Below, in pieces: positions 18,945 through 32,262 of a stretch of DNA of 64,000 nucleotides (its first letter is position 1; each line of letters starts with the position of its first letter). Both the position numbers and the translations under genes were made by a program. The DNA is from Microbulbifer sp. THAF38. GTDB taxonomy: Bacteria > Pseudomonadota > Gammaproteobacteria > Pseudomonadales > Cellvibrionaceae. Under the pieces are notes generated by a model. That model did no database searches and had not been told where the DNA came from. It saw nothing but the letters and a program-made list of their open reading frames with translations. The DNA lies in contig NZ_CP045369.1 of assembly GCF_009363535.1 (NCBI RefSeq), positions 2,119,001 to 2,183,000 on the forward strand, in the 5' to 3' direction.

Positions 18945-20251
18945 ATGGAATTTTTTCGCACGCTCTTTGTGAGCGTGATCTGTCGCCGTGCCCTGTGGCC
19001 GCTTGTGGCAACAGTTTTATGTATTCCAGTGCAGGGTTTGTCTGCACAGAGGGGGGAAATGCTGACTCTGTCGGATGCGATCGAGTTAACACTCGCGCAG
19101 AACCCACAGCTGGCGGTATTCCCATTACAGCGTATCGGCTTGAATGGTGCGGCACAGACAGCAGCACTGCGTCCGGCCGTCAATCTGGGTTTTGAATCTG
19201 AGTATGAGTACTACGGCCCTGGCGATGGCTTCTCCGCAGAAGAAGAGCTGGAGCTGACCGTTTATCTGTCATCGGTGATTGAGTTGGGCGGCAAGCGCCA
19301 GGCTCGTATAGATGCCGTAAGTGCTCAGCGTGATCTGCTGATCGCCGATGAACAGGCCAAGGCTCTGGAGCTGTTGGCCGAAGTGCTTCGCCGCTATGCG
19401 GAAGTATTGGCCGCTGAAGAGTTGCTGGTCCTTGCCAAGGAAAAGGTCGCTCTAGCAGAGGACACTCTAGAGGCTGTGACCACCAGGGTGAATGCTGCCG
19501 CGAGCTCTATTTCCGAGCGAATGCGTGCGGAATCGGCTCTGGCCGATGCCAAGCTTTCCGAGCAGGGCCAGCAGGCCATGATCGGGTACTACAAACATGC
19601 TCTGTCGGCGCTGTGGGGAGATCCCGAGCTGGACTTTAAGGTGGACTCCAGGGAACTTTACCGCTTTGGTCCCGGCGCCAGTTTTGAAGAGCTTTATGCG
19701 CGAGCTAAAGACAACCCCACAATTGCTCGATTTGCTTCTGAAGAGCGGGTTCAGGCCTCTAAGTTACGGATTGCTCAAACCAGATCCAAGCCAGATGTGG
19801 AGTGGTATTTGGGCTATCGAAAAAATAATGCCGAGCAGGAAACCGCAGTGATGGGAGGGGTGACCGTACCTCTATTTACAGGCCAGCGCAGCCGGGGCTC
19901 ACTGCTCACCGCAATGAGTGAGTTGGATGAAGTTGTTCTGCGTCGCGATGTGGCGCTCTTGCAGTTATATCCACAACTCTATCTGACGGTAGTTAGCCGC
20001 GAGCAGGCGCTCAGAACTTTTTACACCCTGCAGGATTTCATCATTCCAAAACTTCGCGAGGCCTTGAAAGAGGTCGATCGTGCATATCGCCGTGGTCGGG
20101 ACTCCTACGTGGAACTGATTTCAGCGCGGGAAGAGCTGCTCGCCGCCGAGCGGTCTCGAATCAAAGCGGCGCAAACCGTATTGCTGTATGGCGCAGAGAT
20201 AGAACAGCTGACCGCTGGGCCCCTGGGGCCTCCCGGCACTGAAAGCAGGAA

Positions 20252-20255
<4 letters not shown>
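18945..20255 (+). CDS. czcC: Outer-membrane channel of heavy-metal RND efflux (TolC/CzcC family)
   Basis: This 436-residue protein has an N-terminal hydrophobic signal segment and two TolC-type repeats. They start at LTLSDAIELTLAQNPQL and at FEELYARAKDNPTIARF, each followed by long alpha-helical coiled regions. It would form the outer-membrane duct of the tripartite pump encoded with the next two genes. A GGGAG ribosome site lies 7 bases before the ATG. Its stop codon overlaps the possible start of the adaptor gene (ATGA), which supports translational coupling. Confidence 0.9.
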
Positions 20256-24680
<4,425 letters not shown>

Positions 24681-24691
24681 ACTGACCAGCT

Positions 24692-24730
24692 TACTCATAC
24701 TATCTCAGGGAGTTAGGGTTAGTATGAGTA
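24692..24730. terminator. 11-bp perfect inverted repeat after czcA
   Basis: TACTCATACTA (24692-24702) and TAGTATGAGTA (24720-24730) are perfect inverted copies around a 17-nt loop, beginning about 12 bp after the czcA stop. There is no T tract, so it may be a weak or Rho-assisted terminator or an mRNA-stabilising hairpin. Confidence 0.4.
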
Positions 24731-24907
24731 GGACTCCTATTACAAATCATATGAAAGTTGACAAATACGCCTCCACTCTATCTGGCCTAAGTATACTGGC
24801 GCTACGGTGCTTTGAATCGCAGATGATTTTTAAATAGCCATGGTTTTCAGCGCAATTTACTTCACATCTGAAATTTTGAGTATTCAACCACAGTTAGGAA
24901 TTTCAAA

Positions 24908-25006
24908 ATGACTCTAAGTAACTGGAAGTTGAAACTGCTTGTAGGGGTGTTCTTGGGAACTGCTTGGTTCACATCCTTGGTCCCAGATATTAGCGGTTGT
25001 CCATAA
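24908..25006 (+). CDS. 32-residue hydrophobic peptide gene (unrecognised)
   Basis: A short frame starts at ATG 24908, 7 bases after a TAGGAA ribosome-site-like stretch, and ends at TAA 25004-25006. A strong terminator follows immediately. The peptide is basic at the start (MTLSNWKLKLL), has one hydrophobic segment (LVGVFLGTAWF) and ends SGCP. It could be a small membrane peptide or a secreted signal-type peptide with a C-terminal Cys-Pro. A compact unit of ribosome site, frame and terminator in a 350-bp gap argues that it is real, but no family is recognised. Confidence 0.5.
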   Translation: MTLSNWKLKLLVGVFLGTAWFTSLVPDISGCP

Positions 25007-25012
25007 TTGAAA

Positions 25013-25041
25013 AGGCATCACTTATTAGTGATGCCTTTTTT
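25013..25041. terminator. Bidirectional Rho-independent terminator
   Basis: AGGCATCAC (25013-25021) and GTGATGCCT (25028-25036) form a perfect 9-bp stem with a 6-nt loop, followed by six Ts on the + strand. The complementary As on the other side give Ts on the - strand, so it can also end the protease-chaperone transcript coming from the right. Confidence 0.9.
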
Positions 25042-25076
25042 ATGTGATAAAACTTACCTATATAGGTTAATTCTAT

Positions 25077-25628
25077 CTACTGTGCTTTGTGCATGGTCTC
25101 AGTAACTTCAACCCGACTTTCAATGGTCAAGCCAGATTGTTTTATTGCATTGAAAGCTTCTAGCAAATCATTACCTTCTTTAATTTTTAAGATGGCAATG
25201 TCAGTGCCAGGAAATACCGACAATACTTTCATGCCGGTTGCTTCTGCTACTTCAGACGCAGTGACATTTTTACTTAATAAAACTGTTACGTTTCCAGTTA
25301 GAGTTGTTAGTTCTCTAGTTATTGTGTTTCGTACGATTGTGCCTTTACCGACAACATCTTTTACAGAATCGTCACCGATATTCACTATGGCTACTTCACC
25401 CTTTCTTGCAACAATATGTTCTGGTGCAGCAATCGATGATGGAACACTTTTTAGTGATCGCTCAACTTTAAAGATGCCAAACTCAGCAGAACTTGTTCTT
25501 GCAGCAGGTAAAGTTCTTGGCTGTTTGGCTCCCACATCTTTTTTGTTCATGCTATCAATAGAGCCAGCTTGCGCCATGCCTGATACACATAATGCGGCAG
25601 TCAAGATCAGTAATTTATTTAACTTCAT
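25077..25628 (-). CDS. Secreted partner of the kexin-like protease (ORF2-type external chaperone / I9-like propeptide)
   Basis: From ATG 25628, with AAGGA about 8 nt upstream, the product is 183 residues with a signal peptide ending near GMAQAG. The C-terminal half (TGMKVLSVFPGTDIAILKI, then DLLEAFNAIKQSGLTIESRVEV) reads like a subtilisin-propeptide or inhibitor-I9 fold. It begins 13 bp after the stop of the S8 protease gene, so the two share a transcript. In Aeromonas sobria a kexin-like serine protease with a P domain is followed by ORF2, a secreted chaperone needed for its folding. The arrangement here is the same, and the function is inferred from that. Confidence 0.65.
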   Translation of the reverse strand: MKLNKLLILTAALCVSGMAQAGSIDSMNKKDVGAKQPRTLPAARTSSAEFGIFKVERSLKSVPSSIAAPEHIVARKGEVAIVNIGDDSVKDVVGKGTIVRNTITRELTTLTGNVTVLLSKNVTASEVAEATGMKVLSVFPGTDIAILKIKEGNDLLEAFNAIKQSGLTIESRVEVTETMHKAQ

Positions 25629-25641
25629 TGTATTATCCTTC

Positions 25642-28326
25642 TTATTGAGCAGCACGACCGAATGTTCTTAATGATACCCCCTCTAGAACACTTTCTACGG
25701 GATTGTTTATCATGCCTGTCGGCTTCTCTTCTGTCTCTTCATTTACAAGAATAACGAGATCTTCTGTGTCACTAAATTCAAAGTTGGTGTCACCAGTATC
25801 TAGTGCCTTGATAGTCCAAGTTCCCCTAGCATTTTCACCATAAAACGCATTAGATAGGAATACGGCACCATCCAATATATAACCTTCGCTATACCCATTT
25901 GCAGAACTCCAAGAAGCCTCCAGTAATGCCTGCTTAGAGGAGAGTAAAACGCTTCTAGTACCTGAAGGAGAGACTACTTCAAGCGCCAGGTCGTTACCTG
26001 CAGAGGATAGTAGATTATCATTTACAAAAGACCCCATATCATCATTGCGGATATCAAACTCGAATTGCATAGCTTCAATAATGATATCTTCTGTTACTTC
26101 GATTTTCCTGGTTACACCAATTGCACTGTTGTCTGGAATAGTTGCCTGCAAGGCTTCTTCTCCAGCAGTTGAGCCTAGACCTTTCCATTCGGTGATAATT
26201 TGCTCGCCAAGATTTTCTGAGTAGTCTAAAGCCTTAGCAACAGCTGCGCCGGCATCAACACGGCCAAAGCCATAGAGGTTATTAAAGTTATAACCTGCCG
26301 CATTTTCAACCCAGCCGTCATGGGCAAAGAAAGAGCCATCTGGAAGTGTGAGCTTAACTTTTTCGTTTTCAGCGTCAATCAAAGTACTTGTTGAAGCCAG
26401 AATGTGTCGAACATCACGCCAAGTCAGTTCTGGGTTTGCGGATAAGATTAGAGACACAACACCTGATGCATTTGGTGCAGCGGAAGATGTCCCATTGAAA
26501 GTTGATGTATAGTTGCAGCTCACATTCTCTGGGTGGCCAGGGTAGTTGAACGGGAACTGGCTGGCAGCAAAGTCTTCGCCATAGGCACCGCCCCAAGCGC
26601 TGATTGTTCCACCATTGAAGCCGGAATAACCATTAATACAGGTCATTTGATCTGTTGTTACCATCGCTGGCGCCCAGCGACCATACTCACCCGCAGGAGC
26701 CGATACCATTGTGCTTGCGCCGGCTGTTGAATAACTAGTATGTTTACCGTTAGCGTTCACCGCTGCAACACTCAAGTAGTATGGGTGGGCCTGGCTAGGC
26801 TCGAACGCTGTACTGTAACAAGTTAAACCTAATTCATTAGCTCCATTATCAGCACATAAAGAGCCTTCACGACCGTTGCCATCTTCAAAAGAATTACCGT
26901 TAGACTTAATGTTCAAAGCACCTTTGCCGCTACGAAGCATAAGGTTAGGGTAAGATTCAATAGCTTCATCTAAAGCAGAGTAAGCAATAAAAGCTGGCCA
27001 AGTGATACCGTAGCTGCGATTAAAAGCTGAGATTTCCTCACTTGTAGAAATACCACTTCCCGGAAACCCATGAATTAACAGTTCGGTTTGCTCTATTGTA
27101 TCACCGCCCAAATAATTCATGCCGATTAACCCAGTATCTGGGGATGTGCCACGGCTACCTATATTGTTCCAGCCTTTAGCAGCAATTAAGCCCGCGACAC
27201 TAGTACCATGATCGCCGCTATTGGAAAGACTGGTTGGGTCTGTTCTGTCGTTTGCCGATACAGCTAAATTGAGAGAGCGATTAACTAGTACATTATCTAT
27301 TAAGTCTTCATGACGAATTTCTAAACCAGAGTCTACGACAACCGCTGTTACACCTGCACCAGTTACACCCTGAGCATAAGCAGCTGCAACATTCATATCT
27401 TCGCCGGCAACAAGCTCCTCGGCTTCACCTTCTGCAAGTGCTTCGGCAGCTTCTACGGGAGTGTAAAATCCAGCATCTACCAATCCTTGAGCCATCTGCT
27501 CACTTAATGCATAAGATTTTTGCCCTGTATTGCGAAGGTGCCACTGCTGATAAGCTAGTGGGTCATTTGCAACATTTAAGAAGTCAATTGTTGCAGATGT
27601 TGAGATATCATTTGCTGTTACGGTATAAGTAATTGTGGCATCTTGTCCAGAGATTGATCTATATTCAAATTGACCGTCTTCTTCTTTAAGCTCCCCATGG
27701 CTAAAAGTATAAATGCCGTCAACTTCATTAACAGCCACACCATTCTCAGAAAAACTATAGACTAACTCATCGCCATCTTCATCGTTGCCCAGCAGCTCGA
27801 CAGATATCGGTATCCACTGCTTTGCACCATCTATAGTAACAGTGTTCGCTGTTGGAGGAATATCGGCGATGATTTCAATCTTAGCAGAGGCTGAAGCGCC
27901 ATTAGCTGTTACGGTATAAGTAATAGAGGCGTCTTGTCCTGAAATTGAGGTGTATTCAAACTGATTACCATTTACTGATAATTCACCATGGCTAAATGTA
28001 TAAACGCCATCAACAGAACTAATAGTCTTATCTTTTTCTGAAAAGCTATAGGTTAAAGAATCACCATCAGGATCGTTGCCCAATAGTTCTCCAGATACTG
28101 AAATTCCTTGCTTTACACCACTGATTGTTACATTGCTAGCAGTTGGTGGTTGATCTGCAGGTGTAGGGGCAGGTGTAGGTGTAGGTGTAGGTGTAGGTGT
28201 AGGAGCAGAAGCAACAGGAGTAGCAGCAACAGGATCAGACGACGAGTTACTATTACTATCACAGCCCGTTAAGGCTAATAGAACAGCTGCCGAAATTGCA
28301 GAAAGTCGAAACATCTTTTTATTCAT
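25642..28326 (-). CDS. Kexin-like S8 serine protease, surface lipoprotein with P domain
   Basis: The 894-residue product from ATG 28326 has a lipobox (LLALTGC, Cys near 22), a Thr-Pro repeat linker (about 42-58), and two tandem Ig/cadherin-like repeats (about 60-155 and 157-250) sharing DGDxLxYSFSE, VDGxYTFSHGEL and SISGQDA. The subtilisin domain follows: catalytic Asp in VVVDSGLE (about 332), His in SGDHGTSVAGL (about 373) and Ser in FNGTSSAAPNASG (about 614). A C-terminal P/Homo-B-type domain contains IGVTRKIEV, DLALEVVSPSGT and GTWTIKALDTG. It is probably anchored to the outer membrane or released. No N-terminal propeptide is obvious, which fits an external chaperone encoded downstream. 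Confidence 0.88.
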   Translation of the reverse strand: MNKKMFRLSAISAAVLLALTGCDSNSNSSSDPVAATPVASAPTPTPTPTPTPAPTPADQPPTASNVTISGVKQGISVSGELLGNDPDGDSLTYSFSEKDKTISSVDGVYTFSHGELSVNGNQFEYTSISGQDASITYTVTANGASASAKIEIIADIPPTANTVTIDGAKQWIPISVELLGNDEDGDELVYSFSENGVAVNEVDGIYTFSHGELKEEDGQFEYRSISGQDATITYTVTANDISTSATIDFLNVANDPLAYQQWHLRNTGQKSYALSEQMAQGLVDAGFYTPVEAAEALAEGEAEELVAGEDMNVAAAYAQGVTGAGVTAVVVDSGLEIRHEDLIDNVLVNRSLNLAVSANDRTDPTSLSNSGDHGTSVAGLIAAKGWNNIGSRGTSPDTGLIGMNYLGGDTIEQTELLIHGFPGSGISTSEEISAFNRSYGITWPAFIAYSALDEAIESYPNLMLRSGKGALNIKSNGNSFEDGNGREGSLCADNGANELGLTCYSTAFEPSQAHPYYLSVAAVNANGKHTSYSTAGASTMVSAPAGEYGRWAPAMVTTDQMTCINGYSGFNGGTISAWGGAYGEDFAASQFPFNYPGHPENVSCNYTSTFNGTSSAAPNASGVVSLILSANPELTWRDVRHILASTSTLIDAENEKVKLTLPDGSFFAHDGWVENAAGYNFNNLYGFGRVDAGAAVAKALDYSENLGEQIITEWKGLGSTAGEEALQATIPDNSAIGVTRKIEVTEDIIIEAMQFEFDIRNDDMGSFVNDNLLSSAGNDLALEVVSPSGTRSVLLSSKQALLEASWSSANGYSEGYILDGAVFLSNAFYGENARGTWTIKALDTGDTNFEFSDTEDLVILVNEETEEKPTGMINNPVESVLEGVSLRTFGRAAQ

Positions 28327-29384
28327 CAAATTTCCCCATTATCCCTATTTTAAGTAATTCTCGGGTATTGGCATTATATACAACCTCAAAGGTGATTATC
28401 CAACTAAACTTGGCCAGCCTATATCATCATCCTGTCTTTGATTTTTATTGTGACATTCGATTATTTTTTGATTAAATATCAACCGGTTTGATAAAAGGAA
28501 ATGTTCTTCAGAATTAAAGCTAATGGCCTTACGTGTGTTGCTAGAGAGTCTACGCTGGACTCTAAAGCTGGATAGGTAGAAGCGATAAGAGTTTAAATGA
28601 GTCACTGTTATTCGAAATTAGCTGAACACTAAAATCTGAGAGGGAATATCAATCTGGCTAAAGGGTAGGAAAAAATTCCAAAAATACGCTCGTTATCTTG
28701 ATTTTGGACTCGTCGAATGTAATAAGGGGATCAAACTACCGAAAGGATAGCCATGCCACTCTGCAGATCTATGACGTATTCAGTTTGTACCTGTCAGTAG
28801 TTTGAGTTGGACCCGCCGGAAGTAGACAAAAAATTTGAAGAAATATAAATACAAGTGCTTACTAAGGCAACGTAAAAATCAATATTAACCTAGTCAAGTT
28901 CTTTGCTCTTCTCAAAATTGAGGTCTTCTCCAACAAGTACTTGGTGAGGGGGAGTGTGAAGGAGGGTCTTTCCATCAGGCATCTGAACGTGAAATCCACA
29001 AGATGCTTTCAAAATATGTTTGATTATCAATTGGCTTTGGGATTTCTTTCTCTCGTTTAAGATCGGGAAGGCAAGGTTTGATCAGTTTTCATTGATTGTT
29101 GTTTAACGCAGGTTTGAATCGAATCACAAATGCTGGCCTTTTTCTAAGTAATTTAGTGAGAAAAGCCGTTTTCAATTTATGAAATAGTCTCTAGGAAAGT
29201 CGTAGATTTATTGAAGGTATTGGCATTGATTCTTTTAATTTCGTGTGTGGAAAAGCCGGTGAGGTTTGGATGGTGAGGGAAGAATGAAGGGTATTGTCTT
29301 TGAGGTTGTACTATATATGTAGGCCGAGTTTTTGATGTTTCTGGTAGATCTCCTATCCAAGATAAATTTCAAGAGGGTTATCAA
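28327..29384. other. AT-rich gap of about 1.06 kb without a supported gene
   Basis: No frame here has both a plausible start and protein-like composition. The short open stretch on the - strand at about 28396-28605 has no ribosome site. Part of the gap must hold the promoter of the protease-chaperone unit. The sequence TATCCAAGATAAATTTCAA at 29354-29372, just before the DUF1428 gene, recurs with one change upstream of the S8 gene at 32263. Confidence 0.5.
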
Positions 29385-29739
29385 ATGTCATATGTAGATG
29401 GTTGCGTGGCGGCAGTGCCTACTGCAAAGAAAGATGCTTATATAGGGTATGCAAAGACTGCTGCAGAACTATTTAAAGAGCAGGGTGCCTTGAAGGTTGT
29501 GGAAAGCTGGGGGGATGATATTCCTGATGGTGAAGTCACCTCCTTCCCTATGGCTATAAAATGTACAGAAAATGAAACTGTTGTATTCTCCTGGGCTATT
29601 TGGCCTTCAAAAGAGATTCGTGATGCTGGCTGGCAAGCTCTTGTGGATACATCCAAGAATGCTACCAGAGGAAAACCCAATGCCGTTTGATGGCAAGCGG
29701 CTTATCTATGGTGGCTTTAGTGTCATCCTTGACGTTTAG
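29385..29739 (+). pseudogene. DUF1428 (YbaA-like) gene with a C-terminal frameshift
   Basis: The first 92 or so codons (MSYVDGCVAAVPTAKKDAY..., FKEQGALKVVESWGDDIPDG, VVFSWAIWPSKEIRDAGW) match the YbaA/DUF1428 family, whose members are about 117 residues. The frame then runs out after NATRGKPNAV at 29690. The expected family ending, EENPMPFDGKRLIYGGFSVIL, is present in another frame up to a TAG at 29737-29739. A one-base gain (or two-base loss) near 29661-29664 explains this. It is either a decayed gene or a sequencing error. The function of the family is unknown. Confidence 0.8.
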
Positions 29740-30176
29740 ATATATAAAAAGAAGAGCTATAGATGCACTGCTATAAGAGATTCAGCGCTATAAGTGAAAC
29801 AAATGAATATATTTACTGGCTCATGCGTTTGTATTGCCGATCTTTAATTGTGTCAACTGCTTTTGATTAAATAATGAGAATAGTGTCATGGCATAGATAA
29901 TGAGGTCTTAATCTTGTCACGAAAGGATTCTGCTGCAAGAGACCATGTATATCCCCTCGATTTATCCAACATGAATTATCTTCTAGTTATGGTTCTTTTA
30001 TACATGTTGGTGGATAACAGTGTCAGCAGAAAATGGTAGCTATATAAAGGAAACGCTTCACCTGGAGCTTAAGTCAAAAAAAGAATGTGATTCTTGCGCT
30101 GAGCCCTTAGTTCATAAGTATGGTGACAATAAGATCTGCGTCACTGATAAAGTTGGATATTCTGCTGTAGAGAATA

Positions 30177-31221
30177 CCTAGATTCTCACAATAACCGACA
30201 CACTTGGCGATAGCGAAGGAGGCCAGCTGGTTGTAGGCTAGTAAGCTTCCACACAAACAAGCCAGGAACCTCATGGGAACCCGTACCAACCAGCTGACCT
30301 TGAAAGAACGATACCAGATTGAGGTCCTTAATGGGCAGAACTATTCAGCCCGAGCCATTGGACTACGCCTCAATAGATCCAATAAGACCATCTCTCGTGA
30401 GCTTGGTCGTTACAGCCCTTACTGTGCCGAGAGTGCCCACCGTCAGGCACTGCAACGACGGCACGGAGCTATTAAACATACCAAGCTCGACTTTGCCATG
30501 CAGGTACAAATCGACCACCAGCTGAAAAATGCAAGTCCTGAACAAATCGCTGGGCGAATGCAGCTTGAGAGGTGTGCGAAAACGGTTAGTTGTTCAACAA
30601 TTTACCGCTGGGTCAGTCGACTTAACTGGAGGTCACGTCTGCCAAGGAAAGCCAAACCTTATCAGAAACGGGCAGGTTCCGAGGCAGGCGTAAAGCTTAT
30701 TCCAGAGCGCATAGATATTGATCAAAGACCTGCGATTGTCGATGAAAACACTGAGATCGGTCACTGGGAAGGCGATACAGTTTATGGTCAAGATGGCTAT
30801 CTGGTGACACTGGTTGAACGAGTTTCCAAATTATTGCTCACTCGCAGAGTCCCAAATAAGAGCAAGAAAACAGTGAGCCGGGCGATCAAGCAGATGTTGA
30901 AGCCATATCAGGCCATCTGTAAAACCATCACCTTCGATAATGGAGGAGAATTTGCAGGTCATCAATCGATTGCGCAGAAGCTAGGATGCAGAATATATTT
31001 TGCGAAACCTTACCACTCTTGGGAACGCGGGCTGAACGAAAACACTAATGGCCTTTTGAGGCGCTTCTTCCCAAAAGGAGTGGAAATTGGCAAGATACCA
31101 AAAAGCCGTATTGATGACGCAGTGTTTCGAATCAATACTCGACCTAGGAAAGTACTAAATTACTTGAGCCCGCTGGAATTTTTGGCGGGTAAACGTGTGT
31201 CACTTATGTTGGCAATCTAGG
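30177..31221 (+). mobile_element. IS30-family insertion sequence, copy 2 (1045 bp)
   Basis: This copy has the same length and ends as copy 1 (CCTAGATT ... AATCTAGG). It is flanked by ATA direct repeats at 30174-30176 and 31222-31224. It interrupts the metzincin gene in that gene's reading direction. Confidence 0.96.
30273..31220 (+). CDS. IS30-family transposase (copy 2)
   Basis: The 315-residue transposase is identical in protein sequence to copy 1, with the complete helix-turn-helix and the DDE residues in WEGDTVYG, TFDNGGEF and NENTNG. No inactivating change is visible. Confidence 0.97.
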   Translation: MGTRTNQLTLKERYQIEVLNGQNYSARAIGLRLNRSNKTISRELGRYSPYCAESAHRQALQRRHGAIKHTKLDFAMQVQIDHQLKNASPEQIAGRMQLERCAKTVSCSTIYRWVSRLNWRSRLPRKAKPYQKRAGSEAGVKLIPERIDIDQRPAIVDENTEIGHWEGDTVYGQDGYLVTLVERVSKLLLTRRVPNKSKKTVSRAIKQMLKPYQAICKTITFDNGGEFAGHQSIAQKLGCRIYFAKPYHSWERGLNENTNGLLRRFFPKGVEIGKIPKSRIDDAVFRINTRPRKVLNYLSPLEFLAGKRVSLMLAI

Positions 31222-31874
31222 ATAGATCCCCATTGGATTTGGTGTTACACAGTGGGGAGGGATACATTCCCCTTTGGAAAGCGGGTGTAACTCTAAGGTG
31301 GAAGTTTGATGAAGAATCTTTGCGGTATTTTAAAAACCCAGATGAAGTAAAAGACTATATTCGAGTTCTACTTGGAGAGGCCCTGTTAAAGTGGGGCGAT
31401 GCTTCTCCGGTGAAATTTAACGAGAACCCAAATGTTTGGGACTTTAAAATCAGAGTGGAGCCTGTAGAAAATTGTAGTGTGGCAGGTTGTACATTAGCGC
31501 GCGCCTTTTTTCCTAATCCGGGGCGTAATGAACTGGTGCTCTTTCCCACCATGTTTGAACAAAGCTTGAAAGAGCAGGTTGATACTATGATTCACGAACT
31601 GGGCCATATATTTGGGCTAAGGCATTTCTTTGCTGATTTGAAAGAGGAAGCTTGGCCCAGTGTGATCTATGGTGTGCATAAGCCGTTCTCCATCATGAAC
31701 TATGGTGAAAATAGTGAACTCACCGAAGCTGATAAGAATGATTTAAAAGCTCTTTATGATTCAGCCTGGTCTAAACAGCTTACTGAAATTGATGGGACAC
31801 AAATTAGATTTGTTAAACCCTATCATGAGGCTATTGAACAGATACCCGTTTCTCTTGAAGTTTCAATTGGGTGA

Positions 31875-32262
31875 TTTCTACAATGCTCTAAAGTTGGTGG
31901 ATTAGTGAGCCCAACTGTTACGGCAAAGGATCTGTCTTTTATAGCCATGTCCTTTTGATCCAAGAACGCTTGGTTTTGTGTGTGGATTGATTCAGCTCAT
32001 TATTTTCAATCGTATAAGCTGAGATCTATGCTTCGATAATGAGTATTTTAGGTTATGCATGGTAAGGCTTCTTCGCTGTCGAAGGTTAAACGAAAAGTAT
32101 TAAAATTTTTAATTGGCATATTGCCTTTGAACACGTTCCATGATCCTATTTATTTCTACTAAGAGACTTCGCTGTGAAAAGCGATAGCCATTCTGTAAAG
32201 CTCTTAGTGATTGGTTTTTCAAGCTAGTATCCAAAATAAATTTCAATAAAAAGGAAGCTGTT
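31875..32262. other. Intergenic region (388 bp), no gene seen
   Basis: This AT-rich stretch lies between the metzincin remnant and the divergent S8 protease. No frame with a ribosome site was found. TATCCAAAATAAATTTCAA at 32228-32246 nearly repeats the leader of the DUF1428 gene (18 of 19 bases). Confidence 0.4.

Larger units (their letters stand above)
29971..31874 (+). pseudogene. Secreted metzincin-type metalloprotease gene, interrupted by IS30 and frameshifted in its signal peptide
   Basis: The 3' part (31225-31874) encodes the zinc site HELGHIFGLRH and the Met-turn SIMNYG of matrixin-like metzincins. Removing the element and one ATA duplication joins it in frame to KVGYSAVEN-RSPLDLVLHSG. 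Upstream, a signal peptide MNYLLVMVLLYMLV is encoded from ATG 29971, but in another frame. Deleting one base near 30010-30014 would give MLVITVSAENGSY, a good signal-peptidase site. Without that repair, the only in-frame start for the mature part is GTG 30020. The gene therefore has two lesions. The original product would be about 285 residues and secreted. Confidence 0.8.

Noticed and set aside
28396..28605. 69-codon - strand frame upstream of the kexin-like protease
   Set aside because: No ribosome site, no recognisable sequence features and AT-rich random-looking composition.
28700..28850. Paired GGACYCGYCG-type stretches suggesting a transposon remnant
   Set aside because: The similarity between the two stretches is short, no transposase fragment or target duplication could be read, and the boundaries are unclear.
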